A stretch of DNA of 64,000 nt from Chrysophaeum taylorii (GCA_029834535.1 JAQMWT010000238.1:1-64000), one strand, 5' to 3'; shown: positions 42,570-57,100, numbered from the stretch's first letter. Translations and numbers: made by a program. The notes: a model not told the origin generated them from the letters alone.

Positions 42570-43800
42570 TGTGTTGCTGCCATCTCAAGAGATTTTACAT
42601 TGTTAAGTTTGGCTGCTTTAAACTAGCGCTGCCAATGAACTCAAAGCCATTGACACCCGCCTCGTCCTACGTGCGAAAAACCAACGCTGGTCAGTACATT
42701 AAACATAAAGCACGCCTGGTCACAGGATTCTTAGCTGGGCACCGATTTCAACACATTCAGCCCAATGGCACGGCTTGCGGCATCCGTTGTTCTGGCGCTA
42801 GCAGCTCATCTGCGACTTCCGTCTACCATGTCGACGTCCCTAACGGCGTTCAAGCTCCATCGTTTATCATGTATGTCAAACTGCCACAAGGCATTTACCT
42901 TCGATCAGGATAAATACCAAGTAGTCTCCCAAAGCTGCTTCTTCTCTATGGTTGCGTCGAGCCCTGCCCTTTGGAATCAAACCATAAACGGCTTCTTTGA
43001 TTCATTAGGCTACTTGGATTCGAACAGACACGCGCATTTACGCTAAAGTCAAGCTACGTTTTATGCAGCACATCAGTAGACGACGTCGTCATTACTTTGC
43101 TGGAAACTCTGCGTCGTGAGTTCCAGCAAGCCTGAAAAAGGATACTAGTCGACACCTTCGAGAGTCCAACCTGGGCATGCGCATAACGCGTACAACTGAT
43201 GGTTCTATATCACTGGACTGTCAGGCTAAACGATGCATTGTTCGAAGAGTACCCCATTTTAATGGTGCGTCCACTTCCACACCGATGTCACCATCAACCA
43301 CGAAACTGGAGAGCCATCTTCTGATATGGACAAGTTCATCTTCACGGCATCTACTCTACTCGGCAAGCTCACGTTTGTCCAATTGGCCTGTCGCCCGATC
43401 TATCACAAAGTCTTTGATCGTTGTTCTCGAGGAATGCGTCCAGCATTTGCCATGTTCAAATACTAACAGGAACGTCCGCTACTTGCGCAAGCCCGAAAAT
43501 CGCAATCTTCGCCTCTGGTACTATCTGGTTCTTCCGCTCTAATGGACCATCTTCGACTTCTTATCGGTAATCGTACTGACATGGCCACCATGTTGGATTA
43601 CACTAAAGAACAAGGTGCATTCAGGTAATTTGATCCTGGTCGCGTTCGTAGATGCCGATAATGCACCCTCTTATGAACAAGACCGCAAATCTACAACCGG
43701 TTACGCATAACTTTGTTTGGTTCTCTCATCACTTGGAAGTCCAGTTGCAGCCTATACAGCTATTTCTACGCAGTGAACTTAGCCATAATATATTTGTGGC
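42570..43800 (+). pseudogene. reverse transcriptase and RNase H remnants, copy A
   Basis: The copia RT (RVT_2) start LKAIDTRLVLRAKNQRW and the palm region are broken by many stops. Near 43650 an RNase H/connection piece reads DADNAPSYEQDRKSTTGYA, a standard copia signature. It aligns with copy B at 52.08 kb. Confidence 0.55.
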
Positions 43801-43959
43801 CGATGATGGGTGCTGTTACGCAAATTGTTGAACAGAAATGCATGTGCTAGAAGCGGCATTCATGTAATCCTCACTTCTTATCTCCATAACCTTTTGGGAA
43901 AGACTGCGGATATGATGCTCATGCAGAGAATGCTGCCTCTTACCCTTATCCGTCCGTTG

Positions 43960-44225
43960 AAACGATCTCTTCCACCCTTCTTCTTCCTTTTACACGATCA
44001 AATAGCCTTGATTTGTCAGTACGCTCATCATCATGGTCTGCGTGCAGGTATCTAGCACTATACACTTAACCTTTCTCGTGTAGTTCTAGATGCCGCCTGT
44101 CGTGTTCTGAGGATTAGGGAACATAAAGCCATTCCCCGAAATAACCTGCCAGACGTTCACGATGAGACGGGATGGTTTCCGGTGACTTACACTGCTAAAT
44201 ATGCCTCAGGTTATGGGCCCAGGCT
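43960..44225 (+). repeat. 3' region of copy A, repeated at 54480-54720
   Basis: Shared stretches in the same orientation: CCTTCTTCTTCCTTTTACAC, TTCTAGATGCCGCCTGTCGT, GGAACATAAAGCCATTCCCC and ACCTGCCAGACGTTCACGAT. It probably contains the untranslated 3' region before the LTR. It ends at GGTTATGGGCCCAGG, also found at 35506, the end of the left direct repeat. Confidence 0.65.
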
Positions 44226-44632
44226 CTGAAACCATGTCAACATGCACGTAACCTTGGGTATGGGTGGTACCGCGCGACCTAGCCTCGACATGTGACACGC
44301 TTGTCAATATATCGCCATTACCATTGGGCTGTATATAATACTGCACGTGATCGTGACGTGTGCACCTGTTCATAGCATCGTAGTCATCAATGTTGATGTG
44401 TGTAATTATTAATAACCTGCTCTTTACACACGTTATGGAATATGGTACGTCCACTCGTACATTCCATGGCAATGCACCTAACAAGCTCCTTGAGAGCACC
44501 AAAACTAACCAGCTGCCTGAGTGACTACGCGCGACACTACTGGACTCACGGCACAGTCGTCATATAGACACTTCCATCGAAAAATCGATGGTATAAACAC
44601 CGATAGACAGACCCCCTTAGAATGTCTAGACA

Positions 44633-47140
44633 GTGTCGCTGGTGACTGAACCCACAGGTTCCCCGTCAACTGCTATGGCAGAACACGCAGCACGAGCCGC
44701 ACCTAAGGCGATCACAGGTGCGGATATATTGAAGCTCGAAGCTCCGGTAGTTGAGTTCGCCGTGGGGAGCCGCTCCAGCTTCAGAACCGCAAGGTATCCT
44801 GCAAATCAAGCATATCAAGCGGTACTACGGTCCAGTCATGCCGATGGCCTCGAGTACGTGAGCGCGCGGCATAAGCCATGCAAGGACTACGAAATCCTCT
44901 CAATCAAATTCTCGATCGCGTTTTCCTGGAATGGAAGACCGATAGGGCTGCTGATCTCCGTTTAACTGTCGATGAGTACCCTCTGATATCAGGAATGGCA
45001 TTTCACCAACGAAGCCCCCACCTACCTGATGGCAGAAGCTCAGCTAACTACCGTGCGTTACGACTATGAAGTCAAGGCATTACGCCCTGAAATCAACGTC
45101 GTTTCTTAGAAGAGGAACGAATCTTAAATCGCGCGCACCCGAAGGCACTAGCTTTCGACACCCGTGTTCGTGCCCCGGTTACCATGTTGCTCGTTAACTG
45201 CAGCTGACTGGCACACTTCCAGAACACGCGCTACACATACTTGGCCAATCTTGGTGTTGGAAAACCGGCACTTGCGGCCTGGCCCGCCATCAACGAGATA
45301 TACAACAAACATTTACCCAACAAGGCTCGAGCGTGCTCATCGCCTTTAGTCACTACAGTCTGTTACGACTATGATGTGTCTTATTTAAACAACAATTTAA
45401 CTCTGTTGTTTATAATCCTAACTGGTATGTCCATGTATTATCGAAGCATCCTACATTTAGCAAATCTCTTACCAACTTAACCAGGAAGAGACTGACCTTC
45501 AATTCGACTTTGGCACTCTTGAAAAATTTATGAAGAGTACATCGGCATTATGCCGATAACACCAGCAACAATCGTTACGATATTGGTTGGGTTGATTGGT
45601 GTTATATGTGAAACCCGATCTTCATCTCGACCTGTGCCAGAAGCTGAACGATTGTGTCACCCTACCAACCCAAGCTGTTTTAGAATATTAGACGCTACAA
45701 TGTCGTAGTATCAAATGGGTCGAACAAAAGACGCCTAGAACGCCTTGTTTCTTGGCAACCCTACGTCGAAGGTATCATCTCACCAAAGCCAAAGTTACCA
45801 ACACACGCTTGGCACGGATCATCGGACAAGGTCTGACTCAAACTGCTAACACACTCGCCTTCATCAGCGCCCCAACCTGGTATCTTTGGTTTAACGCGAG
45901 ACGGCGCGTAACTCTAATGATGCTCGCCAGCCTTTCTCTCGCAACGTTTATCGTATTATCGTCCTGGTGATTCTTACGTCACCAATAAAACTGCCGGACA
46001 GTCCCATGACCGTCCAATTTACCCCGCACACGTTTTGAACCAGGTCCTCGGTCTAACATGAAACTGTTGGATCGAACTAACCACACGGCGAAATTCATCT
46101 ATCCTCGACCGAAAAGTCGTTGCTTAAGTAGCCACAACACCATGCTGGTGCACTGCACACCCCAACAACAACTCGCCTACTACAAACACACAGGGTAATC
46201 GGCAATACGTCTATATTTACCGCTCCGCCATCTCGGCTTTACCACCAGCATTATTGTCCTCGCTATCTTCACAGGTCCAATCTGCCCTCAACCTACCACC
46301 ACAAGCCGAACCCAAAAGGATGCCGATCACACGCCTATCGTCATTTGACGAAAACAGCATGGCTGATGAGGCTGACGAGCCATCTGTTCAACCGATTCAT
46401 TTTCAACAAGATCGTTATTGCTGAAGAACTTTCACCGCCAGTCTCTCCACTACTGCCCACGGAAAACGCGCTCCACCAACCACATGAAGGGAAGGTAAAC
46501 AGTGTCCCTCCACATTGCTCTTTCCTATGTTTTGACTCTTGTGCTACCATCTCGTGATCCACCTACGATTTGCTATACCAATCATATAATTCCATTGGAC
46601 TCAAAGTACGCGCCGATTGTTATTCCAACGGCAACAGGACAACAACGGGCATCACACATGTTAACACGCAACATCGTTTTCCCCCAGATCATCCACAAGA
46701 TTGGCGTTAAGATCGACTTCGCTTTATGTCTCAATGCGACCGACATCTCGCTATCCTGAGCATGCTCGAATGGAACCAGACCAATCTTACCACCGTGTTC
46801 AACGATCGAGCTGAGCCAAAGCTCAGCGCTGTCTGAGCCGCATAGACAAGATGGCGCGTATACCCATACACTGGCGTAGCAGCTAACCTGCTCTCCCTTG
46901 TCTCACTTACATAAGCGCGACAAGCGGCGGAACTTCGCTCCTTGCATTTCCCCTCAAGCGATACCATGAAAACAGGGAGCTACTGGCATACTACAATTAC
47001 CTACTCAACGAACCAGATCGGCCGTGGATTCGCCCTTTGGTTCTCAATCTTCGGAAACAGAACAAATTTGTTCAGCAAAGTACGCAGCCATTGAGTTGAC
47101 TACTCTCACGGCCAGTTTTCTCACAAGTCAATCTCCGCAA
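44633..47140 (+). pseudogene. gag and protease-region remnants, copy B
   Basis: Short frames shift repeatedly. Recognisable gag relics are WPAINEIYNKHLPNKARAC (A: MWPQLKKMYALTAHPNKLRA), NWYVHVL and RRLERLVSWQPYVEGI. From about 46.3 kb pieces correspond to the spacer and linker that precede the methyltransferase-like domain in copy A. No intact protease site found. Confidence 0.5.
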
Positions 47141-47940
47141 ACCGCCTGTCATGTTACTTTGTTCTGGTTTGTCAACTCCGGCGTTCCTGTCTCAAGCCAC
47201 TAATGACTTAGGCTTAAATATCAATGTAAAGTTGTTGTTGAGTCTGATGATACGCTTGTTCGTATGTTACGCCACCGTTTTCCTACTGTACTATTGTTGA
47301 ATCTCTACCCGCCTTTATTAACCATCTCCACCTAATCTCACCAGAGGAAAGGCGCACATTCTATTGTGATATAATTGAGATCACTCCTCCTGCACAAACA
47401 GGAATTTACTAAAACAACAAAGTGAGACCACAGTTGGCTGGACGATTTCTTTTCGACAGCATGTCATCAAGCTACTCCAGCCCTTGGTACTGCTGATGAG
47501 ATGACGCGCCACGCAGCTGTCATCAAGACCATGCAGTGGCCAACCCTATGCATACTGATTACGTGTCGATGTTGTTGATGGTTTCTACCTATGTGGCGAC
47601 TACCAATAAAGGTGGATATGTAGCCCACAGATATTCTACTGGACCAATTAAATAATCGTGGCCCATCCTCCATCCACGCCCCTTCCTAAGATCGTGGATG
47701 ATCTACAAACATTCCCAGCGCCTTGGCTACCTAACCACTGACAAAGACTGGATCGGGTGTTCCCCGATCCTCCATATACGTTCCAAAAGCGCACCTTACT
47801 CTCGCACAGGTTCTGCTCAGCTTACTATGGCTGACCTTGAATCCTCAATATGTTACTACTTCGCGCCTTCACTCACAACAGGCTCACGAGCAACGTATAC
47901 TCTGTTCAACCGAGTGTACTTACCATCAGTTGTGCTTTAA
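47140..47940 (+). pseudogene. methyltransferase-like domain remnant, copy B
   Basis: Begins VMLLCSGLSTPAFLSQATND and continues LGLNINVKLLL, parallel to copy A. At about 47375-47400 it reads CDIIEITPPAQTGIY, the place and shape of the motif IV PPCQ loop but with Ala for Cys. A broken FYLCGDYQ follows at about 47582-47610. Stops and shifts show decay, but conservation of the domain in both copies shows it belongs to the family. Confidence 0.5.
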
Positions 47941-48959
47941 ACGCTCCTCTATGGAGCATTACCCAATGCAACACATCCATGCACGTAGTTTTTACAATCC
48001 TCTATAACGTTGTTTGCAAACACTTACTAACTGCCCATGCGTGTCCTATTACATGAACAAACTAACCAACCGTCACACAGGTTGCCACGCAACATCATCA
48101 ACATCACACAACAGCACTTCAACTGGTGGCCACCATTCCGACGGCAACCTCACCATAGAGAACGCCACCACCAACCAAAGACCCCCATCAACGCCTTTGG
48201 GAGCACGTGCGTTCACTGCGACATCCCCCGCGACCGGGACAGGTCCATATATCAGTGTTTAGGGTTACCGGATAGTCAAAGCTCCCCCAAGTTGGCTCCG
48301 CTACCACCATGGCACCGCCATACAAAACCTGTGTCCAGATGCGCTCGTGATGCTGGCTGCCTTACCTACAAGGCCACCGACAACAATTACAAGGATTCTC
48401 TTTTGCTCTGGAATGCGCATCTCATGTCGCTATAGGGTACCTTCGTGGAAGTGACCGCAAACTCGGCTCTAAAATCCACTCAATGCTTGCTCCATTGCCA
48501 ACCGTCAGGGTAGCCAATATGATTTTACTCGACCCTCGCAACGGGAAATTACGCTACCTCGACCGGAGTTGATTCGTGCTAACAACCACACCAAACAACA
48601 GGAATCTTTCTCTTGTCTCTACGCCATGACCTTTGCTGTGACATGCTCAGCAATGCTGCCGCCTGCGTACGTACACTCTGGCAAGCACCTTTCGCTCATC
48701 GTCGCCGATATTAAATCCCGTATGTTGGACCCTACTTTCTAACATACTGCTGCCGTGACGAAGAAACTTGTGTCATCATTTCATGACCGTTGACCAAGCG
48801 CCACCGTGCAGCACAGATACCGTCTTTGCAGCGCTGTGAAGCGTGATGTCTATTTCAGCAACGCTTGACCGAAATGCGTTAAACTATATAGTCGTCCTAC
48901 GAAGATAGCTACTCGTGATAATGAGGATGCACCTCAAGTGACCCTGCTGTGCACCAGGA

Positions 48960-49946
48960 TGACGACGCACCGCCTTCCTGCCTTAGACACCGAACTCAAG
49001 TTCGATGTTCGGCGCAAACGGCACATTCCCGCTCATCCAATTTAAGTCCCTCGCACGGATCACCGATATCTCAATGCCAAAGAACGTGCTGTCGCTTTCC
49101 ACCGGGTGCATCACTGCCCCGACAACGTCGCTGCCAAGGCCCCCAACGTGCTTGCCCTGGATTCTCGCTTCTGACATACCATATCGCGACTTATGCACCG
49201 ACTGCATCGCACACAACAAGCGCCACCCGCACAAGCGACCAATGCGACCAAGCCTCTTTGAGCAAACCCACAAAGCCGGTGAAGTCTGGGCGTGCGACGG
49301 CGGCTATGTGACCATCCATCGAATGGGAGGCTTCACATCATCGTCGTCTTCAGGAACTCATTTCGAAATTTCTCTTGGTGTACTTTACACGCACCACCAA
49401 CGCCACGGGTTCACTCAAGCTCTGGTTTTGTGTGACCTGTCGTACACAACTCAATGCACATGCGCACCTCTACTCCGATGCATTCAGCGGCACAGCCAGC
49501 ATTACATCCCCCTACCGTCGATAAGGGCATTCAACATTGCCTTCCGCCGTACATGCACCACTTTAACTTTGAAGTTGAGTCTGCCATCGGTTTCATCGCC
49601 TCCGCCTCCTCAACTCGCCTTCGTTCTCTCCTTAATGCTCTATCGTGGCGCCAAGATCGTGGAACCCGCTATCATGTTCCCATGGGCGGTGATACACACC
49701 GTTCAAAGCATAACCTTCTCCCGAACGCCACGCTCGAGCGCATTCATCATGCTGAGTCCGCAACAGCGCTCTACAACCAACTCAGCACTCCCCAACACGA
49801 TGCTCAAGATTTTTGGCGCTGAATGTTACCTCCTATTGGACCCCCATGAACACCACAAGTGGGAACCGTGCCGCCGCAAATATCGTAACCTCTTTGGCGC
49901 CAACGCACAAAATCCGCTCGTCTCCCACGCGTCGACCATCTGCTGA
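48960..49946 (+). pseudogene. integrase remnant, copy B
   Basis: Reads DLCTDCIAHNKRHPHKRPMR then AGEVWACDGGYVTIHRMGGF, closely parallel to copy A. Further on, WAVIHTVQSITFS and, in another frame, NLLPNATLERIHHAESA mark the core's end. A long plus frame (49005-49946) covers part of it but switches sense, so it is not intact. Confidence 0.55.
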
Positions 49947-51069
49947 CGTCGTCCTCAACCCTGAAAACGGACAAATTCGTGTTTCGTCCAAGCTGCAATT
50001 CGCCTACGGCGCAGCATCTATCTGATCCTGAACTGGCTATCGCCACGTCCTTCCGCCTTTCTCGCTCACACCCACACTACTACTGCACCAGCCAGCATCC
50101 AGGCCACCACAGCCTTCACGCGCCTTCTCATCTCCTCCATCACTCCCATCACGCCTATCTCAACCAACTCGTCGATCCTTCCCGTCTTCGCGGCCACCCT
50201 CACACTCAAGACCATGTCATTCAGAGGGGGACAAGGACCTCATCTCTGAGGGGGCACTCCCCACCTCCTTCAGCTCCTCCTTCTTCGTCCCCTACTCCGC
50301 CTTTCTCCATCTTCGACGCTACCGCCGACGAATCTGGCTCTATGTCACCGCCGCCCTTGCTTCCTTCTTACAAGATGACGCCGGATGACTCATTCTTGTC
50401 CCAGGTTCCAAACAGCTAACACTCGCAAGGCCACTTCTATGAAAACATCGAGCCCGGTTACAAGTCTACTATTGGTGCTTACAAAGCCGCTGGTGGCAAG
50501 CTCGCCGATTTCCGCTGGGATCTTCGCCACCACTTTCTTGTTCAAGTCTCCCGCCCTCTCCGCCCTTCATCTCCGTGGTGGTATCCTCTGGTCTGCTATC
50601 TGCTCAGAGGGGAACATGCGTTGTTAGCTCGTCTTCTTCTCCGTTGCGTACTGACTTGCGCCCTACCCGCACGTCGATGGTTACTTCGCCCACAAGTGCA
50701 TCCAGCATCCCAGCTGCAACCTTTTAACTGCTGATGGTTCACCTACGTGCCTATTCCTCAGCCCCTTTTATCTGCGTTCACTGAACGCTGCTGCCTTCGG
50801 CACTTCGCTACAATATGCATTACCTGGCGCCGACCAGCTTTATTGATCACAACTCATCCGAGTTTGGCGCTACTTCTGCATCTGGCTGACTTGGAGGACG
50901 GCACTGGTCTCTACAGGTTTATCACCCAGGTCTTACGTACCGACCCTACTATCCATATCCAACTGGAATCTGCCCCTACTACTCCTACCGACGCTGTTCC
51001 GCTTATCCCGAAGTTGCGCACACTGCCTCGACCGCAACGTCGCTAAACGCGATTCAACAGCCACTGTTG

Positions 51070-52640
51070 GTCCTGACGAATATAAGGTCAAGCGGACGTT
51101 TCCATTGACGAATATAAACTTAAGTGCCTCGGTTTGTCGCCTGAAAACAGGCACGCCTACCTCAAGGCCATCGAGAACTCCACGACATTATCCGCTTTGG
51201 CTGCTTCAAACTTTTTACCCGACGTGTCTCTCGTCCTATTGACAGCAAGATGGTGCTGAAGATTAAAACAGACTCTGCAGGCAAATACGTTAAGCACAAG
51301 GCTCGCCTCGTACTACGTGGCTTCCTAGCATCTTGGCGGCGCCGATTTCTTTGGTACCTTCAGCCCCATGGCCACTATGACCGCAATCCGGGTACTACTA
51401 GCTATTGCAGCATACAAGCAATGCCTTTACCATGCAGACGTCCGAACGCCTTCGTTCAGTCTGACATCGATGCCAATGTCTATGTTCAATTACCAGACGG
51501 CATCAAGCATCGACCCCGATGACGCTAAGTACAAGGGCCGACGTCTACCGAAACTGCTGAAGTCACCTTACGGACTTAGGCAATCACCATCCCTTTGGAA
51601 CAAAGAGATAGACGGCTTTCCGTAGCCTTGGTTACAAACGCGCATTCGGACTCTTGCCTATATGCTCGAGTATCCGCACATGCTAAGTTCGTCGTATGCA
51701 GTCGTGTAGACGACATTGTTATTGTGTCCAATGACGACCCTCTTCGTACAGAATTACAGGATGTCCACAAACGGTATGCTGTAGAGTAACCTCCTAGGCA
51801 TGCGTGTGTGTCGCACATCTGACGGCCCATTTCTCTGGATGTGCAAGCCAAGCTGGATGAACTGCTGATCACCCAGTCTTGCAGCAACTGACCCGAAATA
51901 TCCTATGTCATCGTCCTTCAAGTATAAGATGGCACTCCCAGCACTGAAACAGAGTTGTACATCAACTGCACTTTGCCACCCTCCTTGGCAAGCTGGTGTT
52001 CATGCCTGCAGACCTGACTTCTCGCAAGCCTTGGGCAGATGTTCGCGTGGTATGCATGCACCCACGTATGTTCACAGTTGCCATGGTTGACGCTGACAAC
52101 GCCCCTTCCTTAGCACAGGAAGATAGGAAATCTACCACCGTGTTTGTCTTCTATCTTTTCAAACGCCTTATTGGTTGAAAAAGCAAACTTGTCGCCTGCT
52201 CAACTCACGAAGCTGAGTTGATTGCCCTCAGTATTTGTGCTGATGAAGCTGTTTGGCTACGCAAGCTGCTGTTGGAACTCACCTTTGTCGTCAACCCCAC
52301 CTTCTACGTCAACAATGCTAATGGTGAGAACACCGCTGACCCTGTTGACTTCGATGACAAAGACAACCCAATTGCTGAAGATATGCATCAAAGCCTACCT
52401 CTTGTCTGACAATGCTGCCGCTGTTCACACCTCTAATAACCCAGATGGGTCCTCGATCCAAGGCACTGTCGACTAGATGGTTTAAGATTCGTGAGTACAT
52501 CGCTTCAGAAAATACGAATCCATTATGTTCCCGGCAAGCTGAACGTGGCGGATGGTTTTACAAAACCACTTGCGGCTGAGTTCTCCACTTTTCGTTCGCT
52601 ACTCGGTATGCATCATGCCTCTCGACAATCGGCACAGGAT
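51070..52640 (+). pseudogene. reverse transcriptase and RNase H remnants, copy B
   Basis: The RT part includes LPKLLKSPYGLRQSPSLWNK (typical copia YGLKQsP-rWn motif) near 51540-51605. The RNase H part includes DADNAPSLAQEDRKSTT, STHEAELIALSICADEAVWL and IRIHYVPGKLNVADGFTKPL (about 52090-52590), the standard copia 3' signature. Several stops lie between these blocks. Confidence 0.65.
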
Positions 52641-55600
52641 TGAAGATACCTAACTCTAGTGACCGCAACGTCGTTAAACGCTCCGGCCTTACCTTCTTTT
52701 GCCACAATTTTTTACACGAGCAGAGTGTTGTTCATGTCTTCTTGACACTCCCGTGGCCGCGGCATCTCTCCCAAGTTGTTGTTTCAAGCGACAACCCATA
52801 ACCGTCACTCCTACATCCAGGCTGCTACTGTCTCACGACACCAGCGATGCCTCATGGTTTGCTCTGATTGAACGAGGATCTCCGTGAAAGCGCTCCGTAC
52901 TCGCCTACGCCCTTTCTCTCTTCTATGCGAGCGGAAATGCGCGGCACTCAACTCGATATATGAATCTGCTGACTCTTTGTTTGGAACTTACGACCTTCAT
53001 ATCATGCGCCTACCATTTTTCGGCATTGGAAGCTGCCTGCTATTACTTCTAGGCTGCTACAGAGGCCCCAAACGTGAACGTTTCATCCTGTCATCCTCAT
53101 TGCACGCGTGCCTCACGACTAGGACAGCCATTTCGCTTCTACCACATAAATTCAAGTCAGCACAGTGAACCCCCCACTGAAATGCTAAGTCACCTTAACA
53201 CAGATGACCACAAGAAGAATGGTCATATTCCCATCTCAACTATCACCACTAACATTTGTTGTGCTTGTCACAACACCGATCAGGCGCATACAACCTGTAT
53301 GCGTGCACGGCTACTCCTTCCAACCCTCCTGTAACGGGTCAGCTGGTCATATACGCGCAACCATCATACGCACGTATCATTTGACAAGGGCTACATCTCT
53401 CTGACCAGCAATCTAACGCAACATTCGTCCTTGCTCATTTAGTCTTATCGACCGATGCAGCCACAGACGCCACTCTCAATTACCATTGCTTCCACTTATT
53501 ACAAGATGCACCTGGAGCATCTTAACTTTTGTAACGCTCGAGCAAACACAAGCTGTAAAACTCAGGCTATTCAGCCACCAAGCCCACCATGTGATTCATG
53601 CATCTGATCGCGTGTAACATCTTGCAACTACGCATCATCCTCTGATGATACAGAACCGCTATTACTCCGGGATGTAATGTTCGGCCACACTTATGTGGGA
53701 ACATTTGAGCTTCCAACGCAGCCTTTTAACGTTGACCGAAACGTCGTTAAACTACTCACTCCACGCTAGACACGCTCTGGAATATCTTCGCCACCGTTAC
53801 CTACGCTTCTGCTTCGCTTGTTGATTCCGACTTCGTGCCAACAAGTCGGCCAACTCGAAACGCATCCTGGAGAACCGGCTCTTCCCTCCTACAGCCAACA
53901 CCCACGTTGACGCTTATACATATTACAAGATCACAGCACTTTCTCTCTTATGCTCACCGCTCATTATCAACATGTACCAACTACTCCTCCCGGACGATCA
54001 CCTCCTTCATCTAAAGACAAGTTGCCATCTTAGCGACATTCCGTCCGCTCTCATGTGAATCTGAAGACTCTTCTATCTTCGTTCTTCGTTCGCCAGTCCA
54101 ACCTTTTTTGGAAAACCAACTGGACATTTCAACTAGATTCTCATCGCCATCCATACTGAATGGCTACTTGCACTCACCCTCTTGGCACCACATCGTTCAG
54201 CTATTGGTGTTCACCACCTTACGAGCTGACGATGATTAACTCTTGTCTGTTGTATCTGTGTTTCTTAATGTTCTGTTCAATAGGGGTCAAATCGGTCTCA
54301 GCTCCACCAAAGTCAAGTCCTAGTGACCCTTCTACACTGATGCTTGTATGTGACCTCGTGACCATCAAGACATTCCTCCCTTTTTTTCTTTCTCTTCATC
54401 ATCATCTTCTCAGGATGACGCCAGTCGCACCTTGCGCTTAAGACATCTCGAGGGCAGAAATCTGCTCTTACCCTATCCGTCCGTTGAGCGTGATCTCTAC
54501 CCTTCTTCTTCCTTTTACACAATCAAATAGTCCTCTGATTTGGCCCGCTCATCATCATGGTCTGCGCGCCCGGGTGCATCTGCTATACACTTAACTTTCT
54601 CGTGGTTCTAGATGCCGCCTGTCGTGTAGGATATAGGAACATAAAGCCATTCCCCGAATAACCTGCCAGACGTTCACGATGAGACGGGATGACTTTACAC
54701 TGGCTAAACAAGTGGCATGACAGCTCACGCGACAATCCGCCATCGGACGTAGTTCTGCGTAACAGTATATACTGGGAGACTCTGCTCGTGTATGGCAACA
54801 ATCCCGACAGTGCGACTAAGGCCAAAGCATCAGCGCGGTTCCGTATTAGACTAGAAGCGCAGTTAAAACGTGCGTAGCATCATGGTTTGGTACCAACCGA
54901 TGGTTTACTAAACGGCGGGCTCCGCTCTTCAGCAGATTTCGCGTTACTCGGCACAACAACCATGGCTCAACAAGGTGGTTAATCCTTACCGGCGTTATGT
55001 CCGCAATGTTCAAGCTAACCCACTGATATGCAAGGGATATGACTCGCTAAAATAAATGCAATGAAAAGATGTGATGTGGATATTTTGTGCACTGCGATGG
55101 ATCCACTAAAAACAAAGTTGCGCGAGCCGGCGCCATTCTACCCTGAACCGTGGTCGTGGTGGTGCATGTCACTATCCCCACCTTTGTGGAAAGACTCAAG
55201 CGTTTTGCACCGACGGTTCCCCTAATCGGAAGCATAAAACCTGACGTCGGTGGCTCAGGACATCAATCTACGCCCGTTGCGCCTAAAGCACCAAGGCAAC
55301 GTACAACAACCGTCTAAATCGCAACCATAAAGTCTTAGTGGTACCATGCTTAAACGACATGAAACTTGACGCGCGATGATGTCAGACTCATCGCCCTTGG
55401 TGCCTCCCGCCAAACTTCCTCATCCCCCAACGCAGAGATCCTCAGTGTTGGCTTAAGTCTTGTGCAGCGGCGCTGAAGCACAACAGACGGACAAGATGGA
55501 CATTGTCCCAATATCTGGATTCACTGCTGCGTCAAAGCAAAGCGCGCCGGAATGCCCCACTATGTCCTGTGAAGGCATTCGCTTTCACCGCTCCACCATT

Positions 55601-57100
55601 AAGGGATAGTCAAAGTGCGATGGCGTGTACTAAGTGCTTTGTCGAAAGCGAGATGCCGGGCACACCCCTCGTGCTCATCATCTGTACTGAAGTGAGGCTT
55701 CAAACTGACAGGATTCGCCAAGGGATCATCTCGCGTCTGAGCAACATGCATCACACTGGCGATGTACCACGCCCTCTTTTTTGTTGATTTGGCGTGATGT
55801 GTGACCGTCCAGATCATGGGATAGCGTTAATTCGCAATAATCAGCAGCCATTTTGCTCTTCGTTATAATGATCCAGATGCCCACATCAGGCGCCATAATC
55901 CTCCGTCTGGGAAGTCCATTGCTCGTTAACAGCTGCAAGGGGTATGTGCAGACTGCAACATCCGCTGACGTTGATGCTTTATAATTCTCGTAAACCTGAC
56001 GCTAACACCGTGCACTGCAGCTGCCTTCATTTCGAGTGTAAATCTTTGAGATTCTTGTTAGCAGCTTGGTCTTTGTTACAGTGGGATAAAACTGCGTAGT
56101 TACCTGGTTTCTTAACGTGCAAGTCGGGCAGAAAGCGTTAACGGTGTTTCTCATCAACGACGCAACTTCTTCCGAGACGGTACCGCCAATGCTACACTAC
56201 TTTCACCAACTTCCACCTAATAAACAACGGCGTTTTACGAAAAACGGTGGAATTCAAGTTGGCTACCCATCACATATCGTACGACACATTCACAATAATA
56301 CGCGCGAAGATGTGGTCATCGCGCCAATCGATAATCCACCCGCTGAGCCCACGCCAGATAAAACTACGACAATAGTGAATCCCTACACGCATGAGATTCA
56401 GTCTTTATCTCTGCGTCTGCCACCGAACAGCAGGATGGCACGAGAACATCAACTATCGGCTCCGTTAACGTCTCTCACACGGATGCAAGAAACCGCGAAG
56501 CCCTTTAATAAGTGACCGAGAACATTAAACGGTGTCTTTTGTTAGATAACGACGTCAAGTCTTGTCACGTAAAGAACACAAATACCGACCTCGCTGTATT
56601 TGCATGCTATCATTTCTCGGTCGCTTATCTCGTCTATTGGACAGCTCCCTCAGATAGCGTAATGAGGCACAGCAGTTCAAATCGACGCAACAGCTGTCAC
56701 CTCCACACAGCGTGTCAGATGCACATGATGGTATTATTCGCATGGATCTACGCTCTTTTACCGGATGCTGCTATGTGCTCCTTTCGTCTGTCATGTCACC
56801 CTTGGTCACCTTGGTGATGCGGCGGACGCGCACAATACCAACACTGCTTGACGACCTATATGATGATCATAGTTCGTCTTCTCCAGAGTTAAAGGACTGG
56901 ACGATAATAGCGAGGATGGTTGGACCACATGCGTTGTGGATACCGATACAAACTTAATGCGCAACATCACAACACGCTCGACATCATAATTGTTTGTCTG
57001 TTCTGTTGTTGTTTGTTCCACTATTCGTTCTCATGTATATTGCACAGGTTCCGCTTCAAGAACGTGAAACATAAACCGTTTTCACACGTTGAGAGGGTGC
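52640..57100 (+). other. 3' part of the composite element, no gene recognised
   Basis: Holds the second 3' segment (54480-54720) shared with copy A. There are also unassigned short frames, including 54689-54877 (LHWLNKWHDSSRDNPPSDVV) and 56117-56515 (132 residues with HYFHQLPPNKQRRFTKNGG). No domain seen. A further insertion between copy B and the right repeat is possible. Confidence 0.35.
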
